This document shows, piece by piece, positions 37,401 to 44,076 of a stretch of DNA of 64,000 bases. The DNA comes from Caulobacter sp. Root655. GTDB lineage: Bacteria; Pseudomonadota; Alphaproteobacteria; Caulobacterales; Caulobacteraceae. The notes below the pieces were generated by a model that saw nothing but the letters and a program-made list of their open reading frames with translations, did not search any database and had not been told where the DNA came from. Location: NCBI RefSeq assembly GCF_001427665.1, contig NZ_LMHC01000012.1:474704-538703 (forward strand), given 5' to 3'. The first letter of the stretch is position 1; every line of letters starts with the position of its first letter. Made by a program: the position numbers and the translations under genes.

Positions 37401-37780
37401 ACCCACTGCGGCGAGACCACGTCCAGCTTGTCGATGTTGCGGCGCAGGGACTCGCGGGAGTCCTCGTCCCAGCTGACATAGAAGCCGACGCTGATCGGGC
37501 GCGCGGGCCCGGCCCCGGGCGTGGCGGCCGGATGAGGAACCTTGCGCCAGGCCAGGTTCGGCTTCAGCCGATGGGCGGTCGCGTCGTGCAGGGACGACAG
37601 GACGTGCGGGTCCTTCAGGGTCACCAACGGCAGGCGCGGGGCGAAGGCCAGGGTGGCCAGGAAGGCGGCGACCACCGCGGCCAGGACCGACAGGGTGATC
37701 CCCAGGACCAGCCGCATCCGCCGGTCCCGTCGCCCGGAGGGGTCGTGGAAGATGTGCCGGTCGTCGCCGCCCATGGTCAT
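34409..37780 (-). CDS. Three-module protein: GH18-like, polysaccharide deacetylase, GT2 synthase
   Basis: A 1123-residue inner-membrane protein. After a membrane helix (22-48) comes a GH18-like domain (about 95-420) with F-D-L-E (205-208, E208 the likely acid) and M-A-Y-D. Next is a NodB deacetylase (about 475-690) with T-F-D-D-G-P, S-H-T-W-T-H (H535, H539) and R-P-P-F-F. A helix near 710-735 leads into a processive GT2 synthase (about 752-975) with D-D-G-S-S-D-G, D-A-D (838-840), E929-D930 and Q-R-F-R-W (966-970), then several C-terminal helices. It should polymerise a GlcNAc-type polymer in the cytoplasm and deacetylate/trim it outside, combining roles split between PgaC and PgaB in other bacteria. 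The product is inferred. Confidence 0.85.
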   Translation of the reverse strand: MTMGGDDRHIFHDPSGRRDRRMRLVLGITLSVLAAVVAAFLATLAFAPRLPLVTLKDPHVLSSLHDATAHRLKPNLAWRKVPHPAATPGAGPARPISVGFYVSWDEDSRESLRRNIDKLDVVSPQWVALKGSAGDVTVDDDPQGVARIAAAANHPAVLPLVHNSANARFDGPLADALLADPAARRKLVAGLADLAVKRGYGGYVFDLENLSDKGLANYSKLLDEARAVLKPQGREVWVTAPFDGQGWPLKRLQDAADTLVLMAYDQHYAGGDPGPNAGQDWYETELAKDFAQLDPARAILALGAYGYDWTLGKTEGGKPVAGDAVTFHEAMRNAQDAGADIAMDENALNPTYDYVDDGGGKHKVWFLDATTLFNQVKVTDGWRPRGYGLWRMGMEDPGVWSVLGKPYGQASATALTRIPAGQSVDFDGGGEVLRVSALPTPGKRTLTFDPDTGLIADQSYDAIPSSYVIERYGQKPGLVALTFDDGPDARWTSKILDILKEKRAPATFFVIGENMQTRPDLVKREVAEGHDVGSHTWTHPNIGEIPIAQTDVELNATQRLFEVITGRSMRLFRPPFFGDAEPSTPHEVAPLVIAQTLGYLVVGLRIDPDDWQKPPSQTIIDRTLERLDHPGDRPGQVVLLHDAGGNRANTVAALPGLIDAIRARGYRLVTVGELAGMTPAQVMPVSDRDPVALTLDRVGFGLFRTLKTALTALFLTAIALGLARLVFLACLALVHRWTHESPENLDPENGPLVSVLIPCFNEEKVIAASVARILESEWRNIEVLVLDDGSSDGTADAVRKAHGDDPRVMLMSFENGGKARAVNRGLAVAKGDYVVALDADTLFPPKTIGRLVRWFQDPRIGAVAGNAIVGNRVNMVTRWQALEYVTAQNLERRALSALGAVTVVPGAVGAWRKSVLDELGGYPSDTLAEDQDLTIACQRAGWKVAFDPAAQAFTEAPDTVAGLLKQRFRWSFGTLQCVWKHRAALFNSKTPALGFVALPQIWLFQILLAVAAPLVDLAVVWSLISGVYGAIAHPVEWSPDDTIRGLLYWAVFILVDLSAGALGMALEKRAPWADLPYLPVQRFGYRQLMYYVVVKSVLTAARGGRVGWGKLERRATATVKTGG

Positions 37781-37849
37781 AGTCCCGCGTTCGTCAGCGC
37801 GCTCTTGTAACCTGAACGTGTCGGAACGGTGGCGCTCCGATCGGCGCGG

Positions 37850-39160
37850 CTACTCGACCCAGTCGCGCTTCAGCCGCAGCGAGGCCAGGATCAGCAGTAT
37901 GGCGCTCAGCACGTAGAAGCCCAGGCCGAAATAGAGGGCGTGGCGCATCGACTCCGCCCCGTAGCGCGGGGCCAGCAGGTCGGAGACATAGCCGAAGAAC
38001 CACAGGCCCACCGCCAGGCCCAGCAGGTTGTTGATCAACAGGAACAGGGCCGAGGTCGTGGTCCGCATCGAGGCCGGCGCCAGGTGTTGCACGGCGGCGA
38101 TCACTGGACCGAGCCAAGCCAGGTTGAGGCCGGTGGGGATCAGGAACAGCAGGAAGGCCAGGGCCAGCGAATGGACGTTCATGGCCAGCAGGAAGCACGG
38201 CAGGGCCACCAGGAAACAGATCGCCGGGGCCAGGGCGTAGGCGGCCTTGTTGCGCGTCCCGAACCGGTCGGCCAGCACGCCGCCGAGCCAGATGCCGGCC
38301 ACGCCGCCGAATAGCGACAGGGCGCTGTAGAACATCGCCCGCTCGGTCAGGTCCAGGCCGAAGCTGCGCTGGAAGAAGGTGGGCAGCCAGAAGGCCACGC
38401 CGTAGCCACAGATCGACGAGCTGGCCGCGCCGAAGGCCAGCAGCCAGAAACTGGGCTTGGGCAGGATCGTCGCCAGCACCTGGCCCATGCCGGGGGCCTT
38501 GGGCGGGGTGGCGGGGACCGGAGCGCCCTCTTGCGCGTCCATGCCGCCGCGCGCCGGGTCCTTGACCACCCACTTGAAGATCGGGGCCAGCACCACGCCG
38601 GCCAGGCCGACGGCGATGAAGGCGAAGCGCCAGTTGACATAGGCGGCGATCAGTCCGCCGAACAGCACGCCCAGCGCCGTGCCCAGCGGGATGCCGAAGG
38701 AATAGACCGCCAGGGCCCGGGCCCGCTGCGATTTGGGGAAATAGTCGCTGATCAGCGAATAGGCCGGGGCCACGCCGCCCGCCTCGCCGATCCCGACCCC
38801 CATCCGCGACAGGAACAGCGACCAGAAGCCGCCCGCGAAGCCGCAGGCGACGGTGAAGCCGCTCCAGACGGTCAGGGCGGCGGTCATGATCCAGGTGCGG
38901 CTGACCCGGTCGGCCAGCCAGGCGATCGGCACGCCCAGGGTGGTGTAGAGGGCGGCGAAGGCCACCCCGCCCATCAGGCCCAGCTGGGTGTCGGTCAGGT
39001 TCAGCTCGGCCTTGATCGACCCGGCCAGGATGCCGAGAATCTGCCGGTCCAGGAAGTTGAACGTGTAGGCCAGGATCAGCATCGCCAGCACGACATAGCG
39101 GTAGCGCGGGCCGTGGCCGGCCGGAGTGTCGCTGTTGGTCTGGCTCATCACGCGATCCAT
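37850..39160 (-). CDS. Spinster-type major facilitator transporter
   Basis: A 436-residue 12-helix transporter. It starts F-N-F-L-D-R-Q-I-L-G-I-L, typical of the spinster/hexuronate branch, then has P-I-A-W-L-A-D-R-V-S-R (motif A) and S-R-M-G-V-G-I-G-E-A-G-G. Substrates of relatives include lipids, aromatic acids and bile-acid-like compounds. It lies 116 bases downstream of the TonB receptor on the same strand, suggesting a shared uptake path across both membranes. An ATG at 39148 is an alternative start. Confidence 0.8.
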   Translation of the reverse strand: MDRVMSQTNSDTPAGHGPRYRYVVLAMLILAYTFNFLDRQILGILAGSIKAELNLTDTQLGLMGGVAFAALYTTLGVPIAWLADRVSRTWIMTAALTVWSGFTVACGFAGGFWSLFLSRMGVGIGEAGGVAPAYSLISDYFPKSQRARALAVYSFGIPLGTALGVLFGGLIAAYVNWRFAFIAVGLAGVVLAPIFKWVVKDPARGGMDAQEGAPVPATPPKAPGMGQVLATILPKPSFWLLAFGAASSSICGYGVAFWLPTFFQRSFGLDLTERAMFYSALSLFGGVAGIWLGGVLADRFGTRNKAAYALAPAICFLVALPCFLLAMNVHSLALAFLLFLIPTGLNLAWLGPVIAAVQHLAPASMRTTTSALFLLINNLLGLAVGLWFFGYVSDLLAPRYGAESMRHALYFGLGFYVLSAILLILASLRLKRDWVE

Positions 39161-39276
39161 CGTCCGATCAAAGAAGTGGCGACGACCCGTTGCAGCGGGC
39201 CGTCGCCAGATAGCCGGGGTCCGGCCCGTTTCCGTCTTCCCGGCGAAGGCCGCGGAAGGCGGGGCCGCGAGCGCCC

Positions 39277-41523
39277 CTAGAACTTCACCTCGAGCGAGGC
39301 GGAGTAGGTGCGCGGCGGGCCGTAGAAGCCGATCACCGAGTTGTTGTAGGTAGGTACGCCGAAGTTATAGCCGCCGATGCGATAGCGCTCGTCGGTCAGG
39401 TTCTTGCCCGCCACAGAGATCTTGTAGCGGCCGCTGTCGGGCGCCCAGCTGGCGGTCAGATCCACCAGGGTGAAGGCCTTCTGGTCGAGCAGCGGCAGCG
39501 GCAGCTCGAACTGCTGGTAGCTGTCGCGATAGCTGACCATCGGGGTGACCATCAGTCGGCCGCCGGCGAGGTCGCCCTGCCAGGTCAGGCTGACATTGCC
39601 CGTCCATTCCGGCGTGTTCTGGAAACCGTACAGGTCGGCCACGTTGACGATCTGGCCGCCGGCCGGGATCGTTTGCGACGGGTTCACCGGGTTCGGCGCG
39701 CCCGCCGGCACGAAGCGGCTGAAGGTGTCGTACTTGGCGTGGATGTAGCCCACCGCCACCGTGCCCGAGAGATTGGCGTTGAACTTGGCCTGGGCCTCGA
39801 ACTCGGCGCCGTACAGGGTGGACGAGCCGGCGTTGTCGACCGAGCTGGCGATGCCGCTGGGCACCACGACCTGGGTGGTGACCTGCTGGTCCTTGTACTT
39901 CGACAGGAAGACGGCCGAGGCGAACGACAGGCGGCGGTCGAACAGATAGCCCTTCAGGCCGGCCTCGTAGGCGTTGACGACTTCGGGCTGGTAGCCGTTG
40001 ACCGTCTGCGGGGTCAGGAAGGCGTCGCCGCGCATGTCCCAGCCGCCCGACTTGTAACCCTTGGAGTAGGAGACGTAGGTGTTCAGGTCGTCGGTCAGCT
40101 CATACGAGGCCGAGAGGCGCGGCGTGAACTGCTCGAAGGTCTTCTCGGCGCTGTAGTTGGTGCGCACCTGCAGGATCGGGCGCGGCGTGCCGCCCTGATA
40201 GGGGGTGGGCGTGGCGCCGAGATAGAAGAAGCGGAAAGTGTTGCTGCGCTTGTGGTCGCGAGTGGCGCGGGCGCCGAGCGAGACCTTGAAGCGGTCGGTG
40301 AAGCTGGCGCTGACGTCGAAGAAGGCCGCGAAACTCTGGGTGCTGACCTTGCCGCCGTCGGCGATCGCCACGCCCAGGTTGCCGGCGATGGTGTCGAACT
40401 CGCCCGAGGCCTGGCTGTTCATGTAGTAGAGGCCGAACACGCCCTGGACGTTTTCGTCGGCGTAGACGGCCTGCAGTTCCTGCGAGAACGAGCGGTCGTC
40501 ATAGGTGGCCGGCACGTCGAGGGTGGGCAGCGGCGTGCCGTCGAAGTCGATGTGGGTGTCCGTGTGGCCCTTGCGGCTGGCGGTGATCGACTTGAGCGTC
40601 AGATATTGGCTTGCCGCCCACGAGCCGGTCAGCGACACGCCTTCGGTCTCGACTGAGTTGTCGTCGCTCAGGCCGGCCTGGGTGTCATAGACGTCCAGCA
40701 CCCGATAGCCGCCGACAAGGGCCGGCAGTTCGCGGTGACCGTGGCGGGCGTTGGAGTCGTCCTTCACCTTGTCGTAGGCCAGGCGGAAGAACAGGGCGTC
40801 GGTCGGGGCGTATTCGGCGCTGAGGCGATAGGCCTGGACGTCCTTGTTGTACTGGTCATTGCCGCTGGTCAGGTTCTTGCCGTAGCCGTCGCGCTTGTAG
40901 AGCGCGTAGGCGCCGCCCACCGACAGGCCGCCGCCGACCGGCGCGTGCCCCTCGACCAGCAGGTCGGTTTGATCGTAGCTGCCGTACGTGCCCTTGATCT
41001 TGCCGCCGGCCTCGTCGCCCAGCTTGTTGGTCACATACTTGATGGCGCCGCCGATGGTGTTGCGGCCGTACAGCGTGCCCTGCGGGCCGCGCAGCACTTC
41101 GATGCGCTGGACGTCGAACACGTCGAGCACCGCGCCCTGCGGGCGGTAGATATAGACGTCATCGACATAGAGGCCGACGCCGGGCTCGTAGCCCCACAGC
41201 GGGTCCTGCTGGCCGATGCCGCGGATGTAGGAGATCAGGGTCGAGTTCGACCCCCGCGCCGTCTGCACGGTGATGTTCGGCGTCGTCTGCGACAGGGTGG
41301 TGATGTCGTTGGCGCCCTGGCGCTCCAGGGTCTCGGCGCTGAAGGCCGAGACGGCCACCGGCACGTCCTTCAAGGTTTCCTCGCGACGTCGGGCGGTGAC
41401 GACCAGTTCTTCGACCGAAGCGGAATTGGCGCCGGCCGGCGTTTGGTCTTGGGCCGTCGCGACCGTGGCGGTCGCGGACCAGGCCGCGCCCGCCATCAAG
41501 GCGAGCTTGAGCATCGTTTTCAT
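39277..41523 (-). CDS. TonB-dependent outer-membrane receptor
   Basis: A 748-residue receptor. A signal peptide (about 1-24, ending T-A-Q) precedes the TonB-box-like V-E-E-L-V-V-T-A-R-R-R-E-E, a plug domain (about 50-165: R-G-I-G-Q-Q, L-R-G-P-Q-G-T-L-Y-G-R-N) and a 22-strand barrel ending in Phe (L-E-V-K-F). It imports a bulky substrate using TonB energy. Caulobacters have many such receptors, often for plant or steroid compounds. The TetR gene just upstream and MFS gene downstream form a probable regulated uptake group. Confidence 0.9.
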   Translation of the reverse strand: MKTMLKLALMAGAAWSATATVATAQDQTPAGANSASVEELVVTARRREETLKDVPVAVSAFSAETLERQGANDITTLSQTTPNITVQTARGSNSTLISYIRGIGQQDPLWGYEPGVGLYVDDVYIYRPQGAVLDVFDVQRIEVLRGPQGTLYGRNTIGGAIKYVTNKLGDEAGGKIKGTYGSYDQTDLLVEGHAPVGGGLSVGGAYALYKRDGYGKNLTSGNDQYNKDVQAYRLSAEYAPTDALFFRLAYDKVKDDSNARHGHRELPALVGGYRVLDVYDTQAGLSDDNSVETEGVSLTGSWAASQYLTLKSITASRKGHTDTHIDFDGTPLPTLDVPATYDDRSFSQELQAVYADENVQGVFGLYYMNSQASGEFDTIAGNLGVAIADGGKVSTQSFAAFFDVSASFTDRFKVSLGARATRDHKRSNTFRFFYLGATPTPYQGGTPRPILQVRTNYSAEKTFEQFTPRLSASYELTDDLNTYVSYSKGYKSGGWDMRGDAFLTPQTVNGYQPEVVNAYEAGLKGYLFDRRLSFASAVFLSKYKDQQVTTQVVVPSGIASSVDNAGSSTLYGAEFEAQAKFNANLSGTVAVGYIHAKYDTFSRFVPAGAPNPVNPSQTIPAGGQIVNVADLYGFQNTPEWTGNVSLTWQGDLAGGRLMVTPMVSYRDSYQQFELPLPLLDQKAFTLVDLTASWAPDSGRYKISVAGKNLTDERYRIGGYNFGVPTYNNSVIGFYGPPRTYSASLEVKF

Positions 41524-41663
41524 TGGGTTTCCCCTCCCCTATGCGTTCCGTCCCGTGCCGGACGGCTCCGCTGAACGGACGCACTTCCCGGCGCTCGCGA
41601 ATTCATTGCCCCGCGAATTGGAGGACACTGTCACCCAGACGCGAGTTTCGCGCTAGTCTTTTT

Positions 41664-41674
41664 TCACTAAGTGA
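41664..41674. promoter_or_regulatory. Possible TetR operator before the TonB receptor gene
   Basis: TCACTAAGTGA is an 11-bp perfect palindrome in an AT-rich stretch (flanked by T-runs and TGAAA), about 140 bases upstream of the receptor ATG and 46 bases after the TetR stop. TetR proteins usually bind palindromes near their own locus. It could instead end the tetR transcript. Confidence 0.4.
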
Positions 41675-41719
41675 TGAAATGATGGTTCCACCGTCCCGCG
41701 AGGCCAGGAAAGTCGGAGA

Positions 41720-42418
41720 TCAGGCCTTTGGCGCGCGAGCGATCACCGCCTCGAAGCCGGCGGCGCAATAGGCGAACAGCCGGGCCCGCACCGCGCCCAG
41801 GTCGCTGGAATGGCACTGGCCCTCGGACAGGGAGTCGATGCGGCCGGTCTCCGACAGGGCCAGCATCATCGAGCCGGTCAGGAACTGGTAGCTCCAGTAG
41901 AGATCGCGATACTCCGCGTCCGGACGAACGACCTTCAGGGTCTCGACCAGGCGATGGACGACGGGGTCGAAGAACCGCGCCATGGTCTCGCCGCCCCAGG
42001 CCGGGGTGTTGTTCACCTGGGCCACCAGGGCGAAGTAGCTCTTCCAGCCCTGGCCGCCGTCCTGCGAGATGCGCAGCAGGGGCTCGATGAAGGCCTCGAT
42101 CACCCCCTCGACGGTCATCCGGTCGGCGTGGCTTTTCTCGTAGGCGTCCATCGACAGGCCGCGGGCGGTGTTGAGGATCTCGGCCCGGCGCAGGAACACC
42201 GCGTCGAACAGTTCGCGCTTGGCGCCGAAATAGTAGTGGATCAGGGCGGTGTCGACGCCGGCCTCGGCCGCCACCTGGCGGATGGTCACCCCGTGGAAGC
42301 CGTGTCGCGCGAACAATCCCTCGGCGGCGTCGAGGATGGTCTCCTTCAGGTCCCGGCCCGTCGCCTTGGCGGGTCGGCCCCGTCCGGCGGTGCGGGCGCG
42401 AGGCTTGGCTGCGGTCAT
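41720..42418 (-). CDS. TetR-family transcriptional regulator
   Basis: A 232-residue regulator. After an Arg/Lys-rich tail (1-25), the helix-turn-helix (about 40-75) reads G-F-H-G-V-T-I-R-Q-V-A-A-E-A-G-V, then Y-Y-F-G-A-K. The C-terminal ligand domain has a W-x-S-Y-Q-F pattern, typical of regulators linked to fatty-acid or aromatic catabolism. The ATG at 42418 is chosen because the N-terminal tail is typical; an upstream in-frame ATG at 42514 would overlap the DUF2306 gene. Probably controls the adjacent TonB receptor and MFS genes. Confidence 0.8.
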   Translation of the reverse strand: MTAAKPRARTAGRGRPAKATGRDLKETILDAAEGLFARHGFHGVTIRQVAAEAGVDTALIHYYFGAKRELFDAVFLRRAEILNTARGLSMDAYEKSHADRMTVEGVIEAFIEPLLRISQDGGQGWKSYFALVAQVNNTPAWGGETMARFFDPVVHRLVETLKVVRPDAEYRDLYWSYQFLTGSMMLALSETGRIDSLSEGQCHSSDLGAVRARLFAYCAAGFEAVIARAPKA

Positions 42419-42492
42419 GAAGAAGAGGTCCCCGCGCGAGTAACGCTGCTCTTCGGATAGGCCCGGACGGGGCGTGGTGGCAAGGGCGGGCT

Positions 42493-43032
42493 TCACGCGA
42501 AGAACACCCCCCACATCAGCCGGCCGGGCAGGAAGGTCAGCAGGCCCGCGATGATCAGCCCTCCGACGAACAGGCCGGTCATCATCCGCCGGTGCAGGGA
42601 GAGCTTGCGGCGCTTGACGGCGTAGACGGCCATCGGCAAGGCGACGATCGTCCAGCCGCTGAGCAGGTGGATGTAGCTGAAGGCGCCGTGGTTGACCTGG
42701 CGGATGAACAGCGAGCTGACCGCCGTCAGGGCCATGGCGACGACCCAGACCCAGCCCAGGGTCTTGTGGACCCGCGTGCCCTTGATCCCGACCAGCAGCA
42801 CCGTGCCGATCGCCAGGGCCGTCAGCGCGCCGGCGATGTGCAGCTGGATGACCGGCGAGGCGGCCAGGATCAGGTCCAGGCGCGGCGGACGCGGATGCAG
42901 CCCCATCCAGGCCATCACCGCCTTGGCCTGCGGTGAAGCCAGGGCGATCGCGGCGGTGACCGAGGCCAGGCCGATCAGGGTCCAGCGACCGTTTCCGGCT
43001 TGCTGGCGCATTGACAGGGTTTCGCGATCCAT
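42493..43032 (-). CDS. DUF2306-type membrane protein
   Basis: A 179-residue protein with about four membrane helices, of the DUF2306 type (H-x-x-x-G-W-x-W-V, then S-x-L-F-I-R-Q and H-L-L-S-G-W). The conserved His residues hint at heme or metal binding, but that is unproven. The ATG at 43032 is preferred because GGAG lies six bases upstream; the ATG at 43038 sits directly on the purines. It is divergent from a membrane LytTR regulator 81 bases away, which probably controls it. Confidence 0.7.
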   Translation of the reverse strand: MDRETLSMRQQAGNGRWTLIGLASVTAAIALASPQAKAVMAWMGLHPRPPRLDLILAASPVIQLHIAGALTALAIGTVLLVGIKGTRVHKTLGWVWVVAMALTAVSSLFIRQVNHGAFSYIHLLSGWTIVALPMAVYAVKRRKLSLHRRMMTGLFVGGLIIAGLLTFLPGRLMWGVFFA

Positions 43033-43113
43033 CTTCATCTCCAGGTCTCGAGCGAGGCGTCCGAGGGCGGGACCGCCGCCATCACGCCTTGATCCCTAGG
43101 AGCGTCCCGGACC

Positions 43114-43929
43114 GTGCCTCAACCGCGTCTGCGCCAGTCGACAGTCCCGTTGCGCGAGCGGCTGGCCCGCGCCGTTGGCGCTTCGCGAACGGCCTTGCTG
43201 TCCCCGCCCGCCTTGCGCGGCTGGGGGATCTCGACGGCGGCCGGCGTGTTCCTGGCCCTGACCGGCGCGTTCGGCATGGATGACGCGCCGCTGGCCGTGC
43301 GCCTGGCCTATTGGGTCGGCCTGTGCCTGACTGGCGCGCTGGTCGGCACGGCGATCAGCTGGCTGTTCGCCCGCGACGGCCGGGTCGAGGCCGCCCCTTG
43401 GCGCTACGCCGCCATCCTGGCCCTGAGCATCACCCTGCCCTTCACGGTCGTGGTGTGGCTGGTGACGAGCCTGGTGTTCTATGACGACGTGTCCCTGCGC
43501 ACCCTGCCGGGGTTCCTGCCGCCGGTGCTGCTGATCACCAGCGCCATGACCGGCCTCAATTTCATGGTCCAGCGCCAGCCGCTCCAGACCCACGCCGCGC
43601 CGGCCGGGGCCGCGCCGCCGCGCTTTCTGGACCGTCTTCCCCCGCGGCTGCGGGGCGGCGACCTGTATGCGGTGGAATCGGAGGACCACTATCTGCGCCT
43701 GCACACCTCCAAGGGGCAGGACCTGATCCTGCTGCGGCTGTCCGACGCCGTGGCCGAACTGGAGGGCGTCGAGGGCGCCCAGACCCACCGCTCGTGGTGG
43801 GTGGCCAAGGACGCGGTGGAACACGCCCAGCGTGGCGACGGCCGCGCCACCCTGACCCTGAAGGGCGGCGTCGAAGCCCCGGTCAGCCGGGCCTATGCTC
43901 GGGCGCTGCGCGAGGCGGGGTGGTACTAG
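43114..43929 (+). CDS. Membrane-anchored LytTR DNA-binding regulator
   Basis: A 271-residue protein with four membrane helices (about 37-55, 62-86, 96-121, 130-150) and a C-terminal LytTR domain (about 175-271). The latter shows D-L-Y-A-V-E-S-E-D-H-Y-L, then L-L-R-L-S-D-A and H-R-S-W-W-V. Most LytTR proteins are response regulators; here the receiver is replaced by membrane helices, so it may sense a membrane signal directly. The GTG at 43114 has AGGAG 11 bases upstream. Divergent from the DUF2306 gene. Confidence 0.8.
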   Translation: MPQPRLRQSTVPLRERLARAVGASRTALLSPPALRGWGISTAAGVFLALTGAFGMDDAPLAVRLAYWVGLCLTGALVGTAISWLFARDGRVEAAPWRYAAILALSITLPFTVVVWLVTSLVFYDDVSLRTLPGFLPPVLLITSAMTGLNFMVQRQPLQTHAAPAGAAPPRFLDRLPPRLRGGDLYAVESEDHYLRLHTSKGQDLILLRLSDAVAELEGVEGAQTHRSWWVAKDAVEHAQRGDGRATLTLKGGVEAPVSRAYARALREAGWY

Positions 43930-44031
43930 AGCATTTTCGAGCGAAGTGGCTTCCGGTTCGCGTGAAGAAAATGCGTTAAAACAAAAACCTAGAGCCCCGG
44001 CCTGATGCAATCAGGTCGGGAAATGCTCTAG
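43926..44031. repeat. Conserved alphaproteobacterial intergenic repeat, copy 1
   Basis: A 106-bp element with perfect 11-bp terminal inverted repeats (CTAGAGCATTT / AAATGCTCTAG). Inside are CATTTTC/GAAAATG arms around G-C-rich text containing CCGGTTCGCG, and a small hairpin CCTGATGCAATCAGG. The left end overlaps the LytTR stop codon. The same element recurs at 59157-59257. I know very similar sequences from other alphaproteobacterial intergenic regions; their function is not established. Confidence 0.8.
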
Positions 44032-44039
44032 GACCGGTT

Positions 44040-44065
44040 GGGGACAGGCCCATGGGCCTGTCCCC
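44040..44065. repeat. Perfect 26-bp GGGGACA...TGTCCCC palindrome
   Basis: GGGGACAGGCCCA followed by its exact complement. It has the same outer ends as the palindromes at 105-222 and 819-885, with a different core. It lies eight bases from the conserved repeat at 43926-44031 and just beyond the end of the chemoreceptor gene, where it may act as a terminator hairpin. Confidence 0.8.
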
Positions 44066-44076
44066 AGCTTCGGGGA

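Noticed and set aside
34361..37810. Plus-strand open frame of over 1100 codons opposite the three-module glycan protein
   Set aside because: Same reason: an antisense shadow with Gln/Gly/Arg-rich text and no motif, while the minus strand has many catalytic motifs.
43926..44065. An insertion sequence marked by the terminal inverted repeats
   Set aside because: Only about 106 bp lies between the inverted ends and there is no transposase; at most it is a non-autonomous element.
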